Shown here: positions 1 to 8,085 of the stretch, piece after piece
Layout: every line of letters begins with the position of its first letter
How positions within the stretch are numbered: the stretch's first letter is position 1
Assembly (NCBI RefSeq): GCF_019966535.1
Contig: NZ_JAIMID010000001.1
Coordinates: forward strand, 372,001-436,000
Direction of reading: 5' to 3'
DNA length: 64,000 nt
From: Mesobacterium pallidum
Lineage (GTDB): Bacteria > Pseudomonadota > Alphaproteobacteria > Rhodobacterales > Rhodobacteraceae
Notes under the pieces: generated by a model
Databases searched by the model: none
Seen by the model: the letters and a program-made list of their open reading frames with translations, nothing else
What the model was told of the DNA's origin: nothing
Made by a program: the position numbers and the translations under genes

Positions 1-461
1 CCAACCTCTACCACTATTACGGCGGCAAGGATGCGATCCTGTTCGGCATCCTCGACGAACATCTCGCCACCCTGCGCGACCGGGTCTGCGGGCTGGACCT
101 GTCGGGGATGCCGCCGGACGAGGCTTTGCAGACCTGCCTGCGCGAGATCCTGCTGGCTTACGAGGGCGCGGATCACGAACACCGGTTGCAGGTCGATTAC
201 ACCGACAAGCTCGCGCCCGAGCAGCAGCAGGCCCTGCGCGGCTACCAGAAGGAACTGGTCGGGTTCGTCTCGGCCCTGTTGATGCGCAACGCGCCGCAGG
301 TCTTTTCCGCCGATGCCGAAAAGCTGCGCGCGGCGACCATGTCGGTCTTTGGCATGTTGAACTGGTTCTACATGTGGAACGCCGGCGCCGATGCTGCGGA
401 GCGTCAGCGCTATGCGCAGCTGGTCACGCGGATGACCCTCGGTGGCTTGCCGGCCATCTAA
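1..461 (+). CDS. TetR-family transcriptional regulator, 5' end missing
   Basis: The frame is open from base 3 and stops with TAA at 459-461; the N-terminus lies outside the window. The first visible residues, NLYHYYGGKDAILFGILDEH, match the end of the TetR helix-turn-helix and the start of helix 4. The rest (about 150 residues) is a helical ligand-binding domain. TetR regulators next to phenylacetate genes are often PaaR-like acyl-CoA-responsive repressors, and a TetR-type palindrome lies at 8016-8031 in front of the thiolase and paa genes. That link is inference, because a cation antiporter gene separates this gene from the paa operon. The stop codon overlaps one arm of an inverted repeat (461-474). 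Confidence 0.8.
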   Translation, partial: NLYHYYGGKDAILFGILDEHLATLRDRVCGLDLSGMPPDEALQTCLREILLAYEGADHEHRLQVDYTDKLAPEQQQALRGYQKELVGFVSALLMRNAPQVFSADAEKLRAATMSVFGMLNWFYMWNAGADAAERQRYAQLVTRMTLGGLPAI

Positions 462-555
462 GGCGTTTCGGGATCGTCAGAGCTGGCATCGAACATGGCC
501 CGAGACCGCGGCGTGTGGCAGGGCATTTTCGAGAGCATCCTATCCCGAAGCGCCT
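461..555. repeat. Inverted repeat between convergent genes
   Basis: The 14-bp arm AGGCGTTTCGGGAT at 461-474 pairs with ATCCCGAAGCGCCT at 542-555 with one mismatch and 67 bases between them. The left arm overlaps the TAA of the TetR gene and the right arm overlaps the stop codon of the antiporter gene on the other strand. It could act as a bidirectional terminator or be a small mobile-element remnant; there is no T-run to decide. Confidence 0.5.
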
Positions 556-1585
556 AGCCCGCAGTCACTTCCACCGCCACGGCGCTGGCATAGATCGCCA
601 TCATCAGCACGCTCTCGACCCCGATCCGCGCCGGCCCCTCGCGCTGGCGGATGATCAGCCCGCCCAGCAGCACGCCGGTCATCAACATGCCGGTCGCCAG
701 CCAGTAGAGGTCGTTCATGCCGACGGCGTTGTAGATCGACCCGTCGCGATAGGCGATGTCCGAAAACACGAGGAACAGCGTGTCGAAGGTGTTGCCGCCG
801 ATGATTCCGCCCACGGCCAGCTGCAGCGCACCCTTGCGCACGGCGACGATGGTGGTGACCAGCTCGGGCAGGGAGGTGACGACTGCCGTGACCAGCGCGC
901 CGACCAGGCTGGACGACAGCCCGAACCGGGTGATGAAGGCGCCGCCCACCTGGCTGATCACCCAGCCGCAGGCCGCCATGATGGCAACGAGGCCGATGAA
1001 GCCCATGGCCGGCTTGCGCGCGCTCTTCTGCGCCTCGGCCTCGCTTTCGGGTTCGTCGTGGCGCGTCTCGCGGGTCTCGACCGGCGTCCACATCGGCTTT
1101 TCGGTGACCGAGGCCGATATGCGCACCCCGGCGAGATAGGCCAGGAACAGCACGATCGAGACCGGGTGCACGCCGAAATAGGCGATGTCGGGCCCGGACA
1201 TGGCTGCGATGGGCAGGCTCAGCAGGACGATCAGCAGCACGGCCTGGAACAGGTTCGCGGGCTCTGCGGCCGCATGTTCGAGGTTGGCGCGCTTGTGCAG
1301 GAGGTCTGCGATGGCCAGGAACAGCGTCTGCGCGGCGATCCCGCCCACCGCGTTCGACACGGCGAAACTCGCATCCCCCGAGGCCGCGGCCGTCACCGAC
1401 ACGACGACCCCCGACAGCGAGGTCGCCCCGCCGAGGATCAACCCGCCCGCCATCGCCTCGCCCATCCGGCTGCGGTCCGCGATGATGTCGGCCAGGTGCG
1501 TCGCGCGGATCGAGGCGGCAATCACCGCGCCGCCTGCGACGGCGAAAACGACAAAGAGCAGCGTGAGGGAAAGATCGTCAAACAT
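554..1585 (-). CDS. CaCA-family sodium/calcium (cation) antiporter
   Basis: A 343-residue integral membrane protein with about ten hydrophobic segments in two halves, separated by a charged loop around residues 160-195. The second alpha-repeat is textbook CaCA: TSLPELVTTIVAVRKG at about 237-252, then GGNTFDTL. The first alpha-repeat reads TSLSGVVVSV at 55-64, then GD, AVSNAVGG; the usual Pro-Glu is Ser-Gly here, so one of the two ion-coordinating glutamates is absent. Family membership is firm; the transported ion is uncertain. It is monocistronic, convergent with the TetR gene, with a repeat-rich gap upstream. Confidence 0.82.
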   Translation of the reverse strand: MFDDLSLTLLFVVFAVAGGAVIAASIRATHLADIIADRSRMGEAMAGGLILGGATSLSGVVVSVTAAASGDASFAVSNAVGGIAAQTLFLAIADLLHKRANLEHAAAEPANLFQAVLLIVLLSLPIAAMSGPDIAYFGVHPVSIVLFLAYLAGVRISASVTEKPMWTPVETRETRHDEPESEAEAQKSARKPAMGFIGLVAIMAACGWVISQVGGAFITRFGLSSSLVGALVTAVVTSLPELVTTIVAVRKGALQLAVGGIIGGNTFDTLFLVFSDIAYRDGSIYNAVGMNDLYWLATGMLMTGVLLGGLIIRQREGPARIGVESVLMMAIYASAVAVEVTAG

Positions 1586-1676
1586 CGCCGGTCAACCCGC
1601 CGCCCCCCGCATTGTTCCGCGCATTCCTGCGGTCAGGTGCCCCGTCCTTTGGGCGCCGCGTCCGTGGCGATGCCGG

Positions 1677-1880
1677 ATTGAGTGTTTGGAGAATAGTGAA
1701 AGCAGGGGCGCCGATCCCTCTTCATCTTGCCGATAAACTCCGGGGGTATGGGGGCTGGCCCCCATGTCCGCCCCTTCAACCCGGTGCGCGGCCCCTGCCT
1801 TTGCCGCACGCACCCAGGCGCGCATTCCCTCTTCATCTTTCCGGAAATATCCTGGGGGTGTGGGGGCCGGCCCCCACTTG
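1677..1880. repeat. Intergenic hairpin repeats (dispersed family, copies 1 and 2)
   Basis: The 339-base gap 1586-1924 holds no gene. At 1679-1740 one strand reads GAGTGTTTGGAGAATAGTGA, a short spacer, then CTTCATCTTGCCGATAAACT, which pair as a long imperfect hairpin. It is followed by ATGGGGGCTGGCCCCCAT at 1748-1765. A second reverse-type half lies at 1826-1858, followed by the perfect 16-bp palindrome TGGGGGCCGGCCCCCA at 1861-1876. The same pieces recur near 10.2, 15.6, 23.6, 40.0, 50.2 and 58.2 kb, always between genes. Confidence 0.7.
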
Positions 1881-1924
1881 TCCGGCGTTAGGGCGCCGGC
1901 CCCTCCTTTCGGCCCAAAGCGCCG

Positions 1925-2683
1925 TCAGCCGGCGGGAACTTCCAGCGCCTGCGCCTTCAGCGCGGCTCCGGCGCGCAGCTCCCAGGCCGCGCGCAGATCG
2001 GCGTTGGAGCTGTGGCGCAGGCCGAAGCCCTGCAGCATCGCCAGCTTGTCCGAGCTTTCGCGCCCGAAGGACGTCGCCACCCGCGGCCACCAGTAATCGA
2101 CCGACGCCTGCACCTCGCCGCCCTCGGACAGTAGCAGCGCGATCCCGGCAGCGGCGAGCTCGGTGTGGCGCGCCTCGGTGGGCCTGATCTCGCGGAAGGT
2201 CTCGGCCAGCGGCTGGTACGACAACTGCCCCAGCTCGCCCAGCTGGATGTCGACCGCCATGCCCATCAGCCAGTTCATCACTACCGCGTCGGCCCAGCCG
2301 GTCAGCGGGTAGTTGAAGACCGACAGCCGCATGTCGTGGTCGATCCGGGTCGAGCCGACCTCGGCCCCGCGGTCCAGCCGCGCGGTCCAGGGGTGGTGCG
2401 ACACGTAGCGGTCCGTCGCCGCGCCGAATTCGCCCATCAGCTTCAGCACCTTGCCGGCATGGGCCGTCTTCTCGGCCACGATCCGGGCGGCGGCGATGCG
2501 GCCTTCGATCCCGGCGGCATCGTTGATCCGGTCGGCGAACCCGGCGGCCCCGGCCAGCTCGCTGTCGACGAAGATCGCCATGATCTTCATCAACTCGGCC
2601 CGGTAGCGGGCGGGCACGTTGGCGGGGCTGGTGAGGCGGCCGCCCCGGGCCAGGTAATCCTCGATCTTCATGGTCTCGGTCAT
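1925..2683 (-). CDS. PaaA-like ferritin-fold protein, last gene of the paa operon
   Basis: This 252-residue protein resembles phenylacetyl-CoA epoxygenase subunit A: FNYPLTGWADAVVMNWLMGM lines up with [20 protein letters not shown] of PaaA (5757-6749), and an ExxH motif (TEARHTEL) corresponds to PaaA EESFH. The other diiron motif of PaaA (DEAGH) is not matched; the region reads EKTAHAGK, with E and H one residue too far apart. One metal site therefore looks degenerate, and the protein may be structural or have a changed activity. Start ATG 2683 is chosen because GAGG lies six bases upstream; a second ATG is at 2671. It is seven bases behind paaE. The exact role is unknown. Confidence 0.7.
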   Translation of the reverse strand: MTETMKIEDYLARGGRLTSPANVPARYRAELMKIMAIFVDSELAGAAGFADRINDAAGIEGRIAAARIVAEKTAHAGKVLKLMGEFGAATDRYVSHHPWTARLDRGAEVGSTRIDHDMRLSVFNYPLTGWADAVVMNWLMGMAVDIQLGELGQLSYQPLAETFREIRPTEARHTELAAAGIALLLSEGGEVQASVDYWWPRVATSFGRESSDKLAMLQGFGLRHSSNADLRAAWELRAGAALKAQALEVPAG

Positions 2684-2690
2684 GGCTGCC

Positions 2691-3758
2691 TCACTGGTCG
2701 TAGTCGACGACGACGCGGTCGGTCACGGGGTAGGACTGGCAGGACAACACGTAGCCCTTGGCCACCTCGTAATCCTCCAGCGCGTGGTTGGTCAGCATCT
2801 CGACTTCGCCCTCGATCACCTTGCAGCGGCAGGTCGAACAGACCCCCGCCTTGCAAGCGTAGGGTGCATCCATCGCATTGGCCAGTGCCGCGTCGAGGAT
2901 CGACTGGTCCTTGTCCATCTCGATCGTCCGGGTCGAGCCGTCAAGCGTGATGACCGCCCCCGTGCGGGCGGCGGCGCTGGCCTCGGCGCTCACGGCCTTG
3001 CGCTTGGCGCGGCCGGGCTGGGAGGAGGCGAAGAGCTCGAACCGGATCTGGTCCTCGGACATGCCGGCGGCGCGCAGGGCGGCCGCAATGCCCAGCATCA
3101 TCGGCTCGGGCCCGCAGATGAAGGCGGTGTCCACCGCCTCGGGGTCGATGAAGCCCGAGGCGAAGAGCTGCGCGCATTTCTCTTCCGTCACGCGGCCGGT
3201 GAACAGCTCGATCTCCTGCGCGTCGGTTTCCAGTACGTGGATCACCGACAGGCGGCCGAGGTAGCTGTTCTTGAGGTCCTCGAGTTCCTCGCGGAACATG
3301 ATCGAGGTGACAGCGCGGTTGGCATAGACCAGCGTGAAGGTGGAGCGCGGCTCGCGCGCCAGCACGGTGCGGATGATCGACAGCACAGGCGTGATGCCCG
3401 ACCCGCCGGCGAAGCCGAGGTAGTCGCGGGCGGCGCCCGGTTCCAGCGGCGCGGCGAAACGGCCCATGGGGGGCATCGCCTCGATCCGGTCGCCGACCTT
3501 CAGCTCTTCGTTGGCCCAGGTCGAGAACGCCCCGCCATCGACGCGCTTGATGCCCACTTGCAGCACCCCGTCGTCGAGGCCCGCGCAGATGGAATAGCTG
3601 CGGCGCAGCTCCTCGCCGTCGAAATCGCGGCGGAAGGTCAGGTATTGGCCCTGGGTAAAGCCGAAGTCTGCCCCGTCCTCGGGGCGCAGGGTCACCACGA
3701 CCGCGTCGCGGATCGTCTTGTGAATATCGGTGACTTCCAGCGGGTGGAAACGCGCCAT
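2691..3758 (-). CDS. paaE: Phenylacetyl-CoA epoxygenase reductase subunit PaaE
   Basis: A 355-residue reductase that passes electrons from NAD(P)H through FAD and a [2Fe-2S] centre to the PaaA diiron site. Domains in order: FAD-binding barrel with RRSYSICAG (about 53-61), nucleotide-binding domain with GGSGITPVLSIIR and CGPEPMM, then a C-terminal plant-type ferredoxin domain with ACKAGVCSTCRC (Cys-x4-Cys-x2-Cys) and a fourth Cys in LSCQS. Length and order match the family. It follows the NTF2-like gene by four bases in the paa operon. Confidence 0.95.
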   Translation of the reverse strand: MARFHPLEVTDIHKTIRDAVVVTLRPEDGADFGFTQGQYLTFRRDFDGEELRRSYSICAGLDDGVLQVGIKRVDGGAFSTWANEELKVGDRIEAMPPMGRFAAPLEPGAARDYLGFAGGSGITPVLSIIRTVLAREPRSTFTLVYANRAVTSIMFREELEDLKNSYLGRLSVIHVLETDAQEIELFTGRVTEEKCAQLFASGFIDPEAVDTAFICGPEPMMLGIAAALRAAGMSEDQIRFELFASSQPGRAKRKAVSAEASAAARTGAVITLDGSTRTIEMDKDQSILDAALANAMDAPYACKAGVCSTCRCKVIEGEVEMLTNHALEDYEVAKGYVLSCQSYPVTDRVVVDYDQ

Positions 3759-3762
3759 CCGG

Positions 3763-4140
3763 TCATCCTTTCCGTGGTTCGCAATGGAACAGTTTTGCCG
3801 TGATGATCCACGACCCGTCGGCCCGTTGCAGCAGGTGAAAGTGGTTCTCGAAATCCGCGCCCCAAAGCGCGGTTTCCGTGATCGCGGCCCGGGCCACCCG
3901 GCCGGTCACTGCAACATCCCCGATCTGCGCCCGGTAGCCCGGCCCGGCCGGGCCTTGCCCGACCCGGTCAAAGAACGGCGCAGGCCTGCCATCGCGGCAG
4001 AGATCGGGGCCGAGCCATCCGGCCAGCATCGCCTCGGGATGGAACAGGTCGCGCATCGCCGCCGCGTCGCCATCGCGCGTGGCGTCGATGTAGCGGCGCA
4101 TGATGTCGGTCACGGCCTCAATATCGGCGGTCTGGGTCAT
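3763..4140 (-). CDS. NTF2-like (SnoaL/lumazine-binding type) small protein in the paa operon
   Basis: A 125-residue protein starting MTQTADIEAV. The helix IMRRYIDATRDGDAAAMRDL, then HPEAMLAGW, then beta-strands ending NHFHLLQRADGSWIITAKLF, follow the cone-shaped NTF2-like fold. Catalytic function cannot be assigned. A much longer open frame runs to 4281, but that part only overlaps paaD in another frame, so I use the internal ATG at 4140, eight bases behind the paaD stop. It lies between paaD and paaE, where the canonical operon has nothing, so it may have an accessory role in phenylacetate breakdown; that is inference. Confidence 0.65.
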   Translation of the reverse strand: MTQTADIEAVTDIMRRYIDATRDGDAAAMRDLFHPEAMLAGWLGPDLCRDGRPAPFFDRVGQGPAGPGYRAQIGDVAVTGRVARAAITETALWGADFENHFHLLQRADGSWIITAKLFHCEPRKG

Positions 4141-4147
4141 CGCGGTC

Positions 4148-4600
4148 TCAGATGCATTTGAAATAGTCAAAGGGTTCAAGGCAGTCGCGGCAGCGCCACT
4201 GGGCCTTGCAGGGGGTCGAACCGAACTGGCTGAGCTTTTCCAGGTGTGTCCCCCCGCAGCGCGGGCAGGCGGCCGGGCCACCGGCGGGCTGGGGCGGGGC
4301 GATGCCGTAGGCGTTCAGCTTGTCGCGCCCCTCGGGCGAGATCCAGTCGGTGGTCCAGGGGGGCGCGATCTGCTGTTTCAGCCGCACCGGCACGCCGTGA
4401 TCGGCCAGCGCCGTTTCGATCGACAGGTTGATAACGGCGGTGGCCGGGCAGCCGGAATAGGTCGGCGTGACCGTCACCACGCAGGTGTCGCCGTCAAAGG
4501 CGACGCCCCGGATGACGCCAAGGTCCACGAGCGAGATCGCGGGGATCTCGGGGTCGGGCACCTTTGCCAGCCAGTCCCAGACCTGGGCCTCGGTGGTCAC
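4148..4600 (-). CDS. paaD: Phenylacetyl-CoA epoxygenase accessory subunit PaaD
   Basis: An MIP18/DUF59-type protein needed for maturation of the Paa epoxygenase. The DUF59 core is PDPEIPAISLVDLGVIR with TPTYSGCPAT; the C-terminus has a zinc-binding CPRC plus CRDC pair and ends EPFDYFKCI, as in known PaaD proteins. Start choice: GTG at 4600 overlaps the paaC stop as GTGA and gives MTTEAQVWDW; GTG 4603 and ATG 4633 are in the same frame, the latter giving 161 residues but overlapping paaC by 37 bases. No start has a strong Shine-Dalgarno sequence. Confidence 0.93.
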   Translation of the reverse strand: MTTEAQVWDWLAKVPDPEIPAISLVDLGVIRGVAFDGDTCVVTVTPTYSGCPATAVINLSIETALADHGVPVRLKQQIAPPWTTDWISPEGRDKLNAYGIAPPQPAGGPAACPRCGGTHLEKLSQFGSTPCKAQWRCRDCLEPFDYFKCI

Positions 4601-5349
4601 CACGTGGCCCCCGGATAGGCGCGTTGCAGCCATTGCATCTGGGTCAGCATGTGGCCGAGGTGCTCGGTATGCATCCGCCCGTCGCGGCCGCCCTTGTGGT
4701 GGAACCGGCTGTCCGGCAGCGCCAGCGTCGCCTCAGCCATGGTGTCCGCGACGGCGGCATCCCAGGCGTCCCGCAGCGATGCGGGGTCGGGGGAGATCCC
4801 GCCCTCGGCCATCTCGGCGTCCACGGTGTCGGAGGCGAACATCTCGCCCACGTAGGGCCAGAGATAGTCGAGCGCCTCCTGCATCCGCCTGTGGCTTTCA
4901 TCCGTCCCGTCGCCGAGGCCCACCACCGTGTCGCGGGAACGGTCGACGTGGTAGGCAACCTCCTTGACGGCCTTGGCGGCGATGCCGCGCACCGTCTCGT
5001 CGCTGCTTTGCGCAAGGCCCTGGAGCATCAGCAGGTGGTACTGGTCAAAGAGGTACTGCCGCATCATCGTGCGGCCGAAATCGCCGTTCGGCACCTCGGT
5101 CAGCAGCACGTTGCGGAAATCCCATGCGTCGCGCAGGAAGGCGAGGTCATCGGCGCTGCGCCCCTTGCCCTCGACCTCGGCGGCATAGGTCAGCCACAGC
5201 TTGGTCTGGCCCAGCAGGTCGAGCGCGGTGTTGGCGAGGGCAATGTCCTCTTCCAGCACCGGCGCATGGCCGCACCATTCGCTGACCCGGTGGCCGAGGA
5301 TCAGGCAATTGTCGCCCGTCCGCAGCAGGAATTCATGCAAGGCGTTCAT
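4597..5349 (-). CDS. paaC: Phenylacetyl-CoA epoxygenase subunit PaaC
   Basis: A 250-residue ferritin-fold structural subunit that pairs with PaaA to hold the CoA substrate. The start MNALHEFLLRTGDNCLILGH is typical, and LGQTKLWLTYAAEVEGKGRS and NGDFGRTMMRQYLFDQYHLL follow. The ATG at 5349 overlaps the paaB stop (TGATG). The frame stays open far upstream to 5823 but only across paaB in another frame. The C-terminus HLGHMLTQMQWLQRAYPGATW matches the family. Confidence 0.95.
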   Translation of the reverse strand: MNALHEFLLRTGDNCLILGHRVSEWCGHAPVLEEDIALANTALDLLGQTKLWLTYAAEVEGKGRSADDLAFLRDAWDFRNVLLTEVPNGDFGRTMMRQYLFDQYHLLMLQGLAQSSDETVRGIAAKAVKEVAYHVDRSRDTVVGLGDGTDESHRRMQEALDYLWPYVGEMFASDTVDAEMAEGGISPDPASLRDAWDAAVADTMAEATLALPDSRFHHKGGRDGRMHTEHLGHMLTQMQWLQRAYPGATW

Positions 5350-5684
5350 CACATGTGCCCCACTTCGTCGGGGATGTCGAAGAAGGTCGGGTGACGGTAG
5401 ACCTTGCTTTCCGACGGCTCGAAGATCGGGCCCTTCTGGCTGGGCGCGGTGGCCGCGATGTGGCGCGCCTCGACCACCCAGATGCTCACGCCCTCGTTGC
5501 GGCGGGTATAGACGTCGCGGGCGTTTTTGATCGCCATCTCGGCATCGGGCGCATGAAGGCTGCCCACGTGGCGGTGGCTCATGCCGTGCTGGCCGCGAAT
5601 GAAGATCTCCCACAGGGGCCATTCGTTGCGCGGTTTCGCCTTGGACTCGGTCTGGGGCAGGGCGCCCGGGTTCACGGAAGACAT
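5349..5684 (-). CDS. paaB: Phenylacetyl-CoA epoxygenase subunit PaaB
   Basis: A 111-residue protein of the monooxygenase complex, with the PaaB signature WPLWEIFIRGQHGMSHRHVG and LHAPDAEMAIKNARDVYTRR. It bridges PaaAC heterodimers in the characterised enzyme. The start is taken at ATG 5684 (MSSVNPGALPQTE), which has AGGAGGA just upstream; an in-frame ATG lies at 5708. The gap to paaA (5685-5756) is 72 bases. Confidence 0.94.
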   Translation of the reverse strand: MSSVNPGALPQTESKAKPRNEWPLWEIFIRGQHGMSHRHVGSLHAPDAEMAIKNARDVYTRRNEGVSIWVVEARHIAATAPSQKGPIFEPSESKVYRHPTFFDIPDEVGHM

Positions 5685-5756
5685 CGGCTTTCCTCCTGTC
5701 GGATGCACGGCCCCCGATCCCGCGGGCGGGGTGGGGCGGCAGCCATGGGGTTGTCG

Positions 5757-6749
5757 TTACTCTGCGGCCACCTTGCGGGCGGCTTTCTTGCGGGCATGGG
5801 CCAGCAGCCCGTCGCGCACCCATTGGCCATCGGTCCAGGCGTCCTGGCGGGCCTTGAGGCGGTCGTGGTTGCAGGGGCCGTTGCCCTTCAGCACGTCGAA
5901 GAACTCGGTCCAGTCGGGCTCGGCAAAGTCATAGCCGCCCTTGTCCTCGTTCCACTTCAGCGTCTCGTCGGGGATGGTCAGACCGAGATATTCGGCCTGC
6001 GGCACCGTCTGGTCGACGAATTTCTGGCGCAGTCCGTCGTTGGTGTCGATCTTGATCTTCCACGCCATCGACTGGGCCGAGTGGACGCTTTCCGCGTCCG
6101 ACGGACCGAACATCATCAGCGACGGGTACCAGAAGCGGTTGAGCGCATCCTGCGCCATGCGCTTCTGCGCCTCGGTGCCTTGCGCCATCTTCATCATGAT
6201 GTCGTAGCCCTGCCGCTGGTGGAAGCTTTCCTCCTTGCAGATGCGGATCATCGCGCGGCTGTAGGGCCCGTACGAGGTGCGCTGCAGCGGCACCTGGTTC
6301 ATGATCGCAGCACCATCGACCAGCCAGCCGACCGCGCCGATATCGGCCCAGGTCAGCGTCGGATAGTTGAAGATCGAGCTGTATTTCATCCGCCCCGACA
6401 AGAGCTGCTCGGTCAGGTCGTCGCGGCTGACGCCCAGCGTCTCGGCCGCGCAGTAGAGGTAGAGACCATGGCCCGCCTCGTCCTGCACCTTGGCCAGCAG
6501 GATCATCTTGCGGTCCAGCGTGGGGGCGCGGGTGATCCAGTTGCCCTCGGGCAGCTGGCCGACGATCTCGGAATGGGCGTGCTGGCCGATCTGGCGGATC
6601 AGCGTCTTGCGGTAGCCCTCGGGCATCCAGTCGCGCGCCTCGATCTTCTCGTCGGCATCGACGCGGTCCTGGAAATGCGCCTCTTCGGGGCTCATCTCTT
6701 CGCGCGTCTTTACGCCCTGGCCGGTGGACTTCACCATTTGTGCATACAT
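5757..6749 (-). CDS. paaA: Phenylacetyl-CoA epoxygenase catalytic subunit PaaA
   Basis: A 330-residue catalytic subunit that epoxidises the ring of phenylacetyl-CoA at a diiron centre. Both metal motifs are intact: KVQDEAGHG in the first helix pair and KEESFHQRQ in the second. The substrate-side segment [20 protein letters not shown] is conserved. The length equals characterised PaaA proteins. It lies 23 bases downstream of the thiolase gene, so the operon order is thiolase-paaA-B-C-D-NTF2-E-paralogue. Confidence 0.96.
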   Translation of the reverse strand: MYAQMVKSTGQGVKTREEMSPEEAHFQDRVDADEKIEARDWMPEGYRKTLIRQIGQHAHSEIVGQLPEGNWITRAPTLDRKMILLAKVQDEAGHGLYLYCAAETLGVSRDDLTEQLLSGRMKYSSIFNYPTLTWADIGAVGWLVDGAAIMNQVPLQRTSYGPYSRAMIRICKEESFHQRQGYDIMMKMAQGTEAQKRMAQDALNRFWYPSLMMFGPSDAESVHSAQSMAWKIKIDTNDGLRQKFVDQTVPQAEYLGLTIPDETLKWNEDKGGYDFAEPDWTEFFDVLKGNGPCNHDRLKARQDAWTDGQWVRDGLLAHARKKAARKVAAE

Positions 6750-6772
6750 TTGTCGTCCTCCTTATCGCGGGA

Positions 6773-7975
6773 TCAGACCCGTTCGATGATCATGGCCGTG
6801 CCCTGGCCGACGCCGACGCACATGGTGCACAGCGCATAGCGCCCGCCGGTGCGTTTCAGCTGGTAGGCCGCCGTCAGCACCAGCCGCGCGCCCGACATGC
6901 CCAGGGGGTGACCCAGCGCGATGGCCCCGCCGTTGGGATTCACATGGGGCGCGTCGTCCGAAAGGCCAAGGTCGCGCAACACGGCAAGGCCCTGGGCCGC
7001 GAAAGCCTCGTTCAACTCTATCACATCCATCTGCTCTATGGTGAGACCTGTGCGCGCCAGCACCTTGCGCACGGCGGGCACCGGGCCGATGCCCATGACG
7101 CGGGGCGCGACGCCCGCGGCGGCAAAGCCGACGATGCGGGCCATGGGGGTGAGGCCGTGGTCCCTGGCGGCAGCCTCCGACGCGATCAGCATCGCCGCCG
7201 CGCCATCGTTCACGCCCGAGGCATTGCCGGCCGTGACGCTCTTGTCCGGCCCGTTGACGCCCCTGAGCTTCGCCAGCTTGTCCGCGCCGGTGCCGGGGCG
7301 GGGGTGCTCGTCGGTGTCCACGACGATCGGATCGCCCTTGCGCTGCGGGATGGTGACCGGCGTGATCTCGTCGGCAAAGATGCCGGCCTTGTGCGCCAGG
7401 TCCCAGCGGTCCTGGCTGCGGGCGGCAAAGGCGTCTTGGTCCTCGCGGCTGACGCCCCAGTCTTCGGCCACGTTGTCGGCGGTCTGGGGCATGCTGTCGA
7501 TGCCGTATTGCTGTTCCATCTTCGGGTTGACGAAGCGCCAGCCGATGGTGGTGTCGTAGACCGCGTTGGCGCGGGAAAAGGCGTCGGTGGCCTTGGGCAT
7601 GACGAAGGGCGCGCGGGACATCGATTCCACGCCGCCCGCGATCCCGAGGTCGTAATCCCCTGCGCGGATCGCCCGGGCCACCATGCCCACCGCGTCCATG
7701 CCGCTTGCGCAAAGGCGGTTGACGGTCACGCCCGGTACCTCGACCGGCAGGCCGGCCAGCAGCGCGGCCATGCGGCCCACGTTGCGGTTGCTCTCGCCCG
7801 CCTGGTTGGCGTCGCCATAGGCGACCTCGTCCACGCGGGCCCAGTCGACGCCCGTGTTGCGCGCCATCAGCGCGGCGATGGGGATCGCGGCCAGGTCATC
7901 CGTGCGGACGGACGACAGGGCCCCGCCGTAGCGGCCAATCGGCGTACGCATCGCGTCGCAGATGAATGCGGTCAT
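6773..7975 (-). CDS. Acetyl-CoA acyltransferase, 3-oxoadipyl-CoA thiolase type
   Basis: A 400-residue thiolase. The acyl-accepting cysteine is in [11 protein letters not shown], the histidine in [16 protein letters not shown], the second cysteine in [10 protein letters not shown], and NEAFAAQ is present. Length and the motif [20 protein letters not shown] fit the PcaF/PaaJ branch that cleaves 3-oxoadipyl-CoA to succinyl-CoA and acetyl-CoA, the last step of phenylacetate or protocatechuate catabolism. The position directly in front of paaA favours PaaJ, but other thiolase substrates cannot be excluded from motifs. Confidence 0.88.
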   Translation of the reverse strand: MTAFICDAMRTPIGRYGGALSSVRTDDLAAIPIAALMARNTGVDWARVDEVAYGDANQAGESNRNVGRMAALLAGLPVEVPGVTVNRLCASGMDAVGMVARAIRAGDYDLGIAGGVESMSRAPFVMPKATDAFSRANAVYDTTIGWRFVNPKMEQQYGIDSMPQTADNVAEDWGVSREDQDAFAARSQDRWDLAHKAGIFADEITPVTIPQRKGDPIVVDTDEHPRPGTGADKLAKLRGVNGPDKSVTAGNASGVNDGAAAMLIASEAAARDHGLTPMARIVGFAAAGVAPRVMGIGPVPAVRKVLARTGLTIEQMDVIELNEAFAAQGLAVLRDLGLSDDAPHVNPNGGAIALGHPLGMSGARLVLTAAYQLKRTGGRYALCTMCVGVGQGTAMIIERV

Positions 7976-8015
7976 GAGATTCTCCCTGACTCCTCCCGTG
8001 GCGGCGCGGAAATAA

Positions 8016-8031
8016 CCGACCGTATGGTCGG
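8016..8031. promoter_or_regulatory. Palindrome in front of the thiolase-paa operon (candidate operator)
   Basis: CCGACCGTATGGTCGG has perfect 6-bp arms around GTAT, about 40 bases upstream of the thiolase ATG, inside the 110-base gap behind the XRE regulator gene. Size and symmetry fit a TetR-type operator, and a TetR gene ends at 461. Binding by that protein is inference. Confidence 0.5.
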
Positions 8032-8085
8032 GATAAGCCCCCGGCCGATTCGATGCAAGCTAAATGTTACCCTTCGGGCGGCGTG

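Noticed and set aside
374..1681. Open frame of 435 codons opposite the antiporter gene
   Set aside because: The minus-strand antiporter has membrane topology and a CaCA motif; the plus frame has none.
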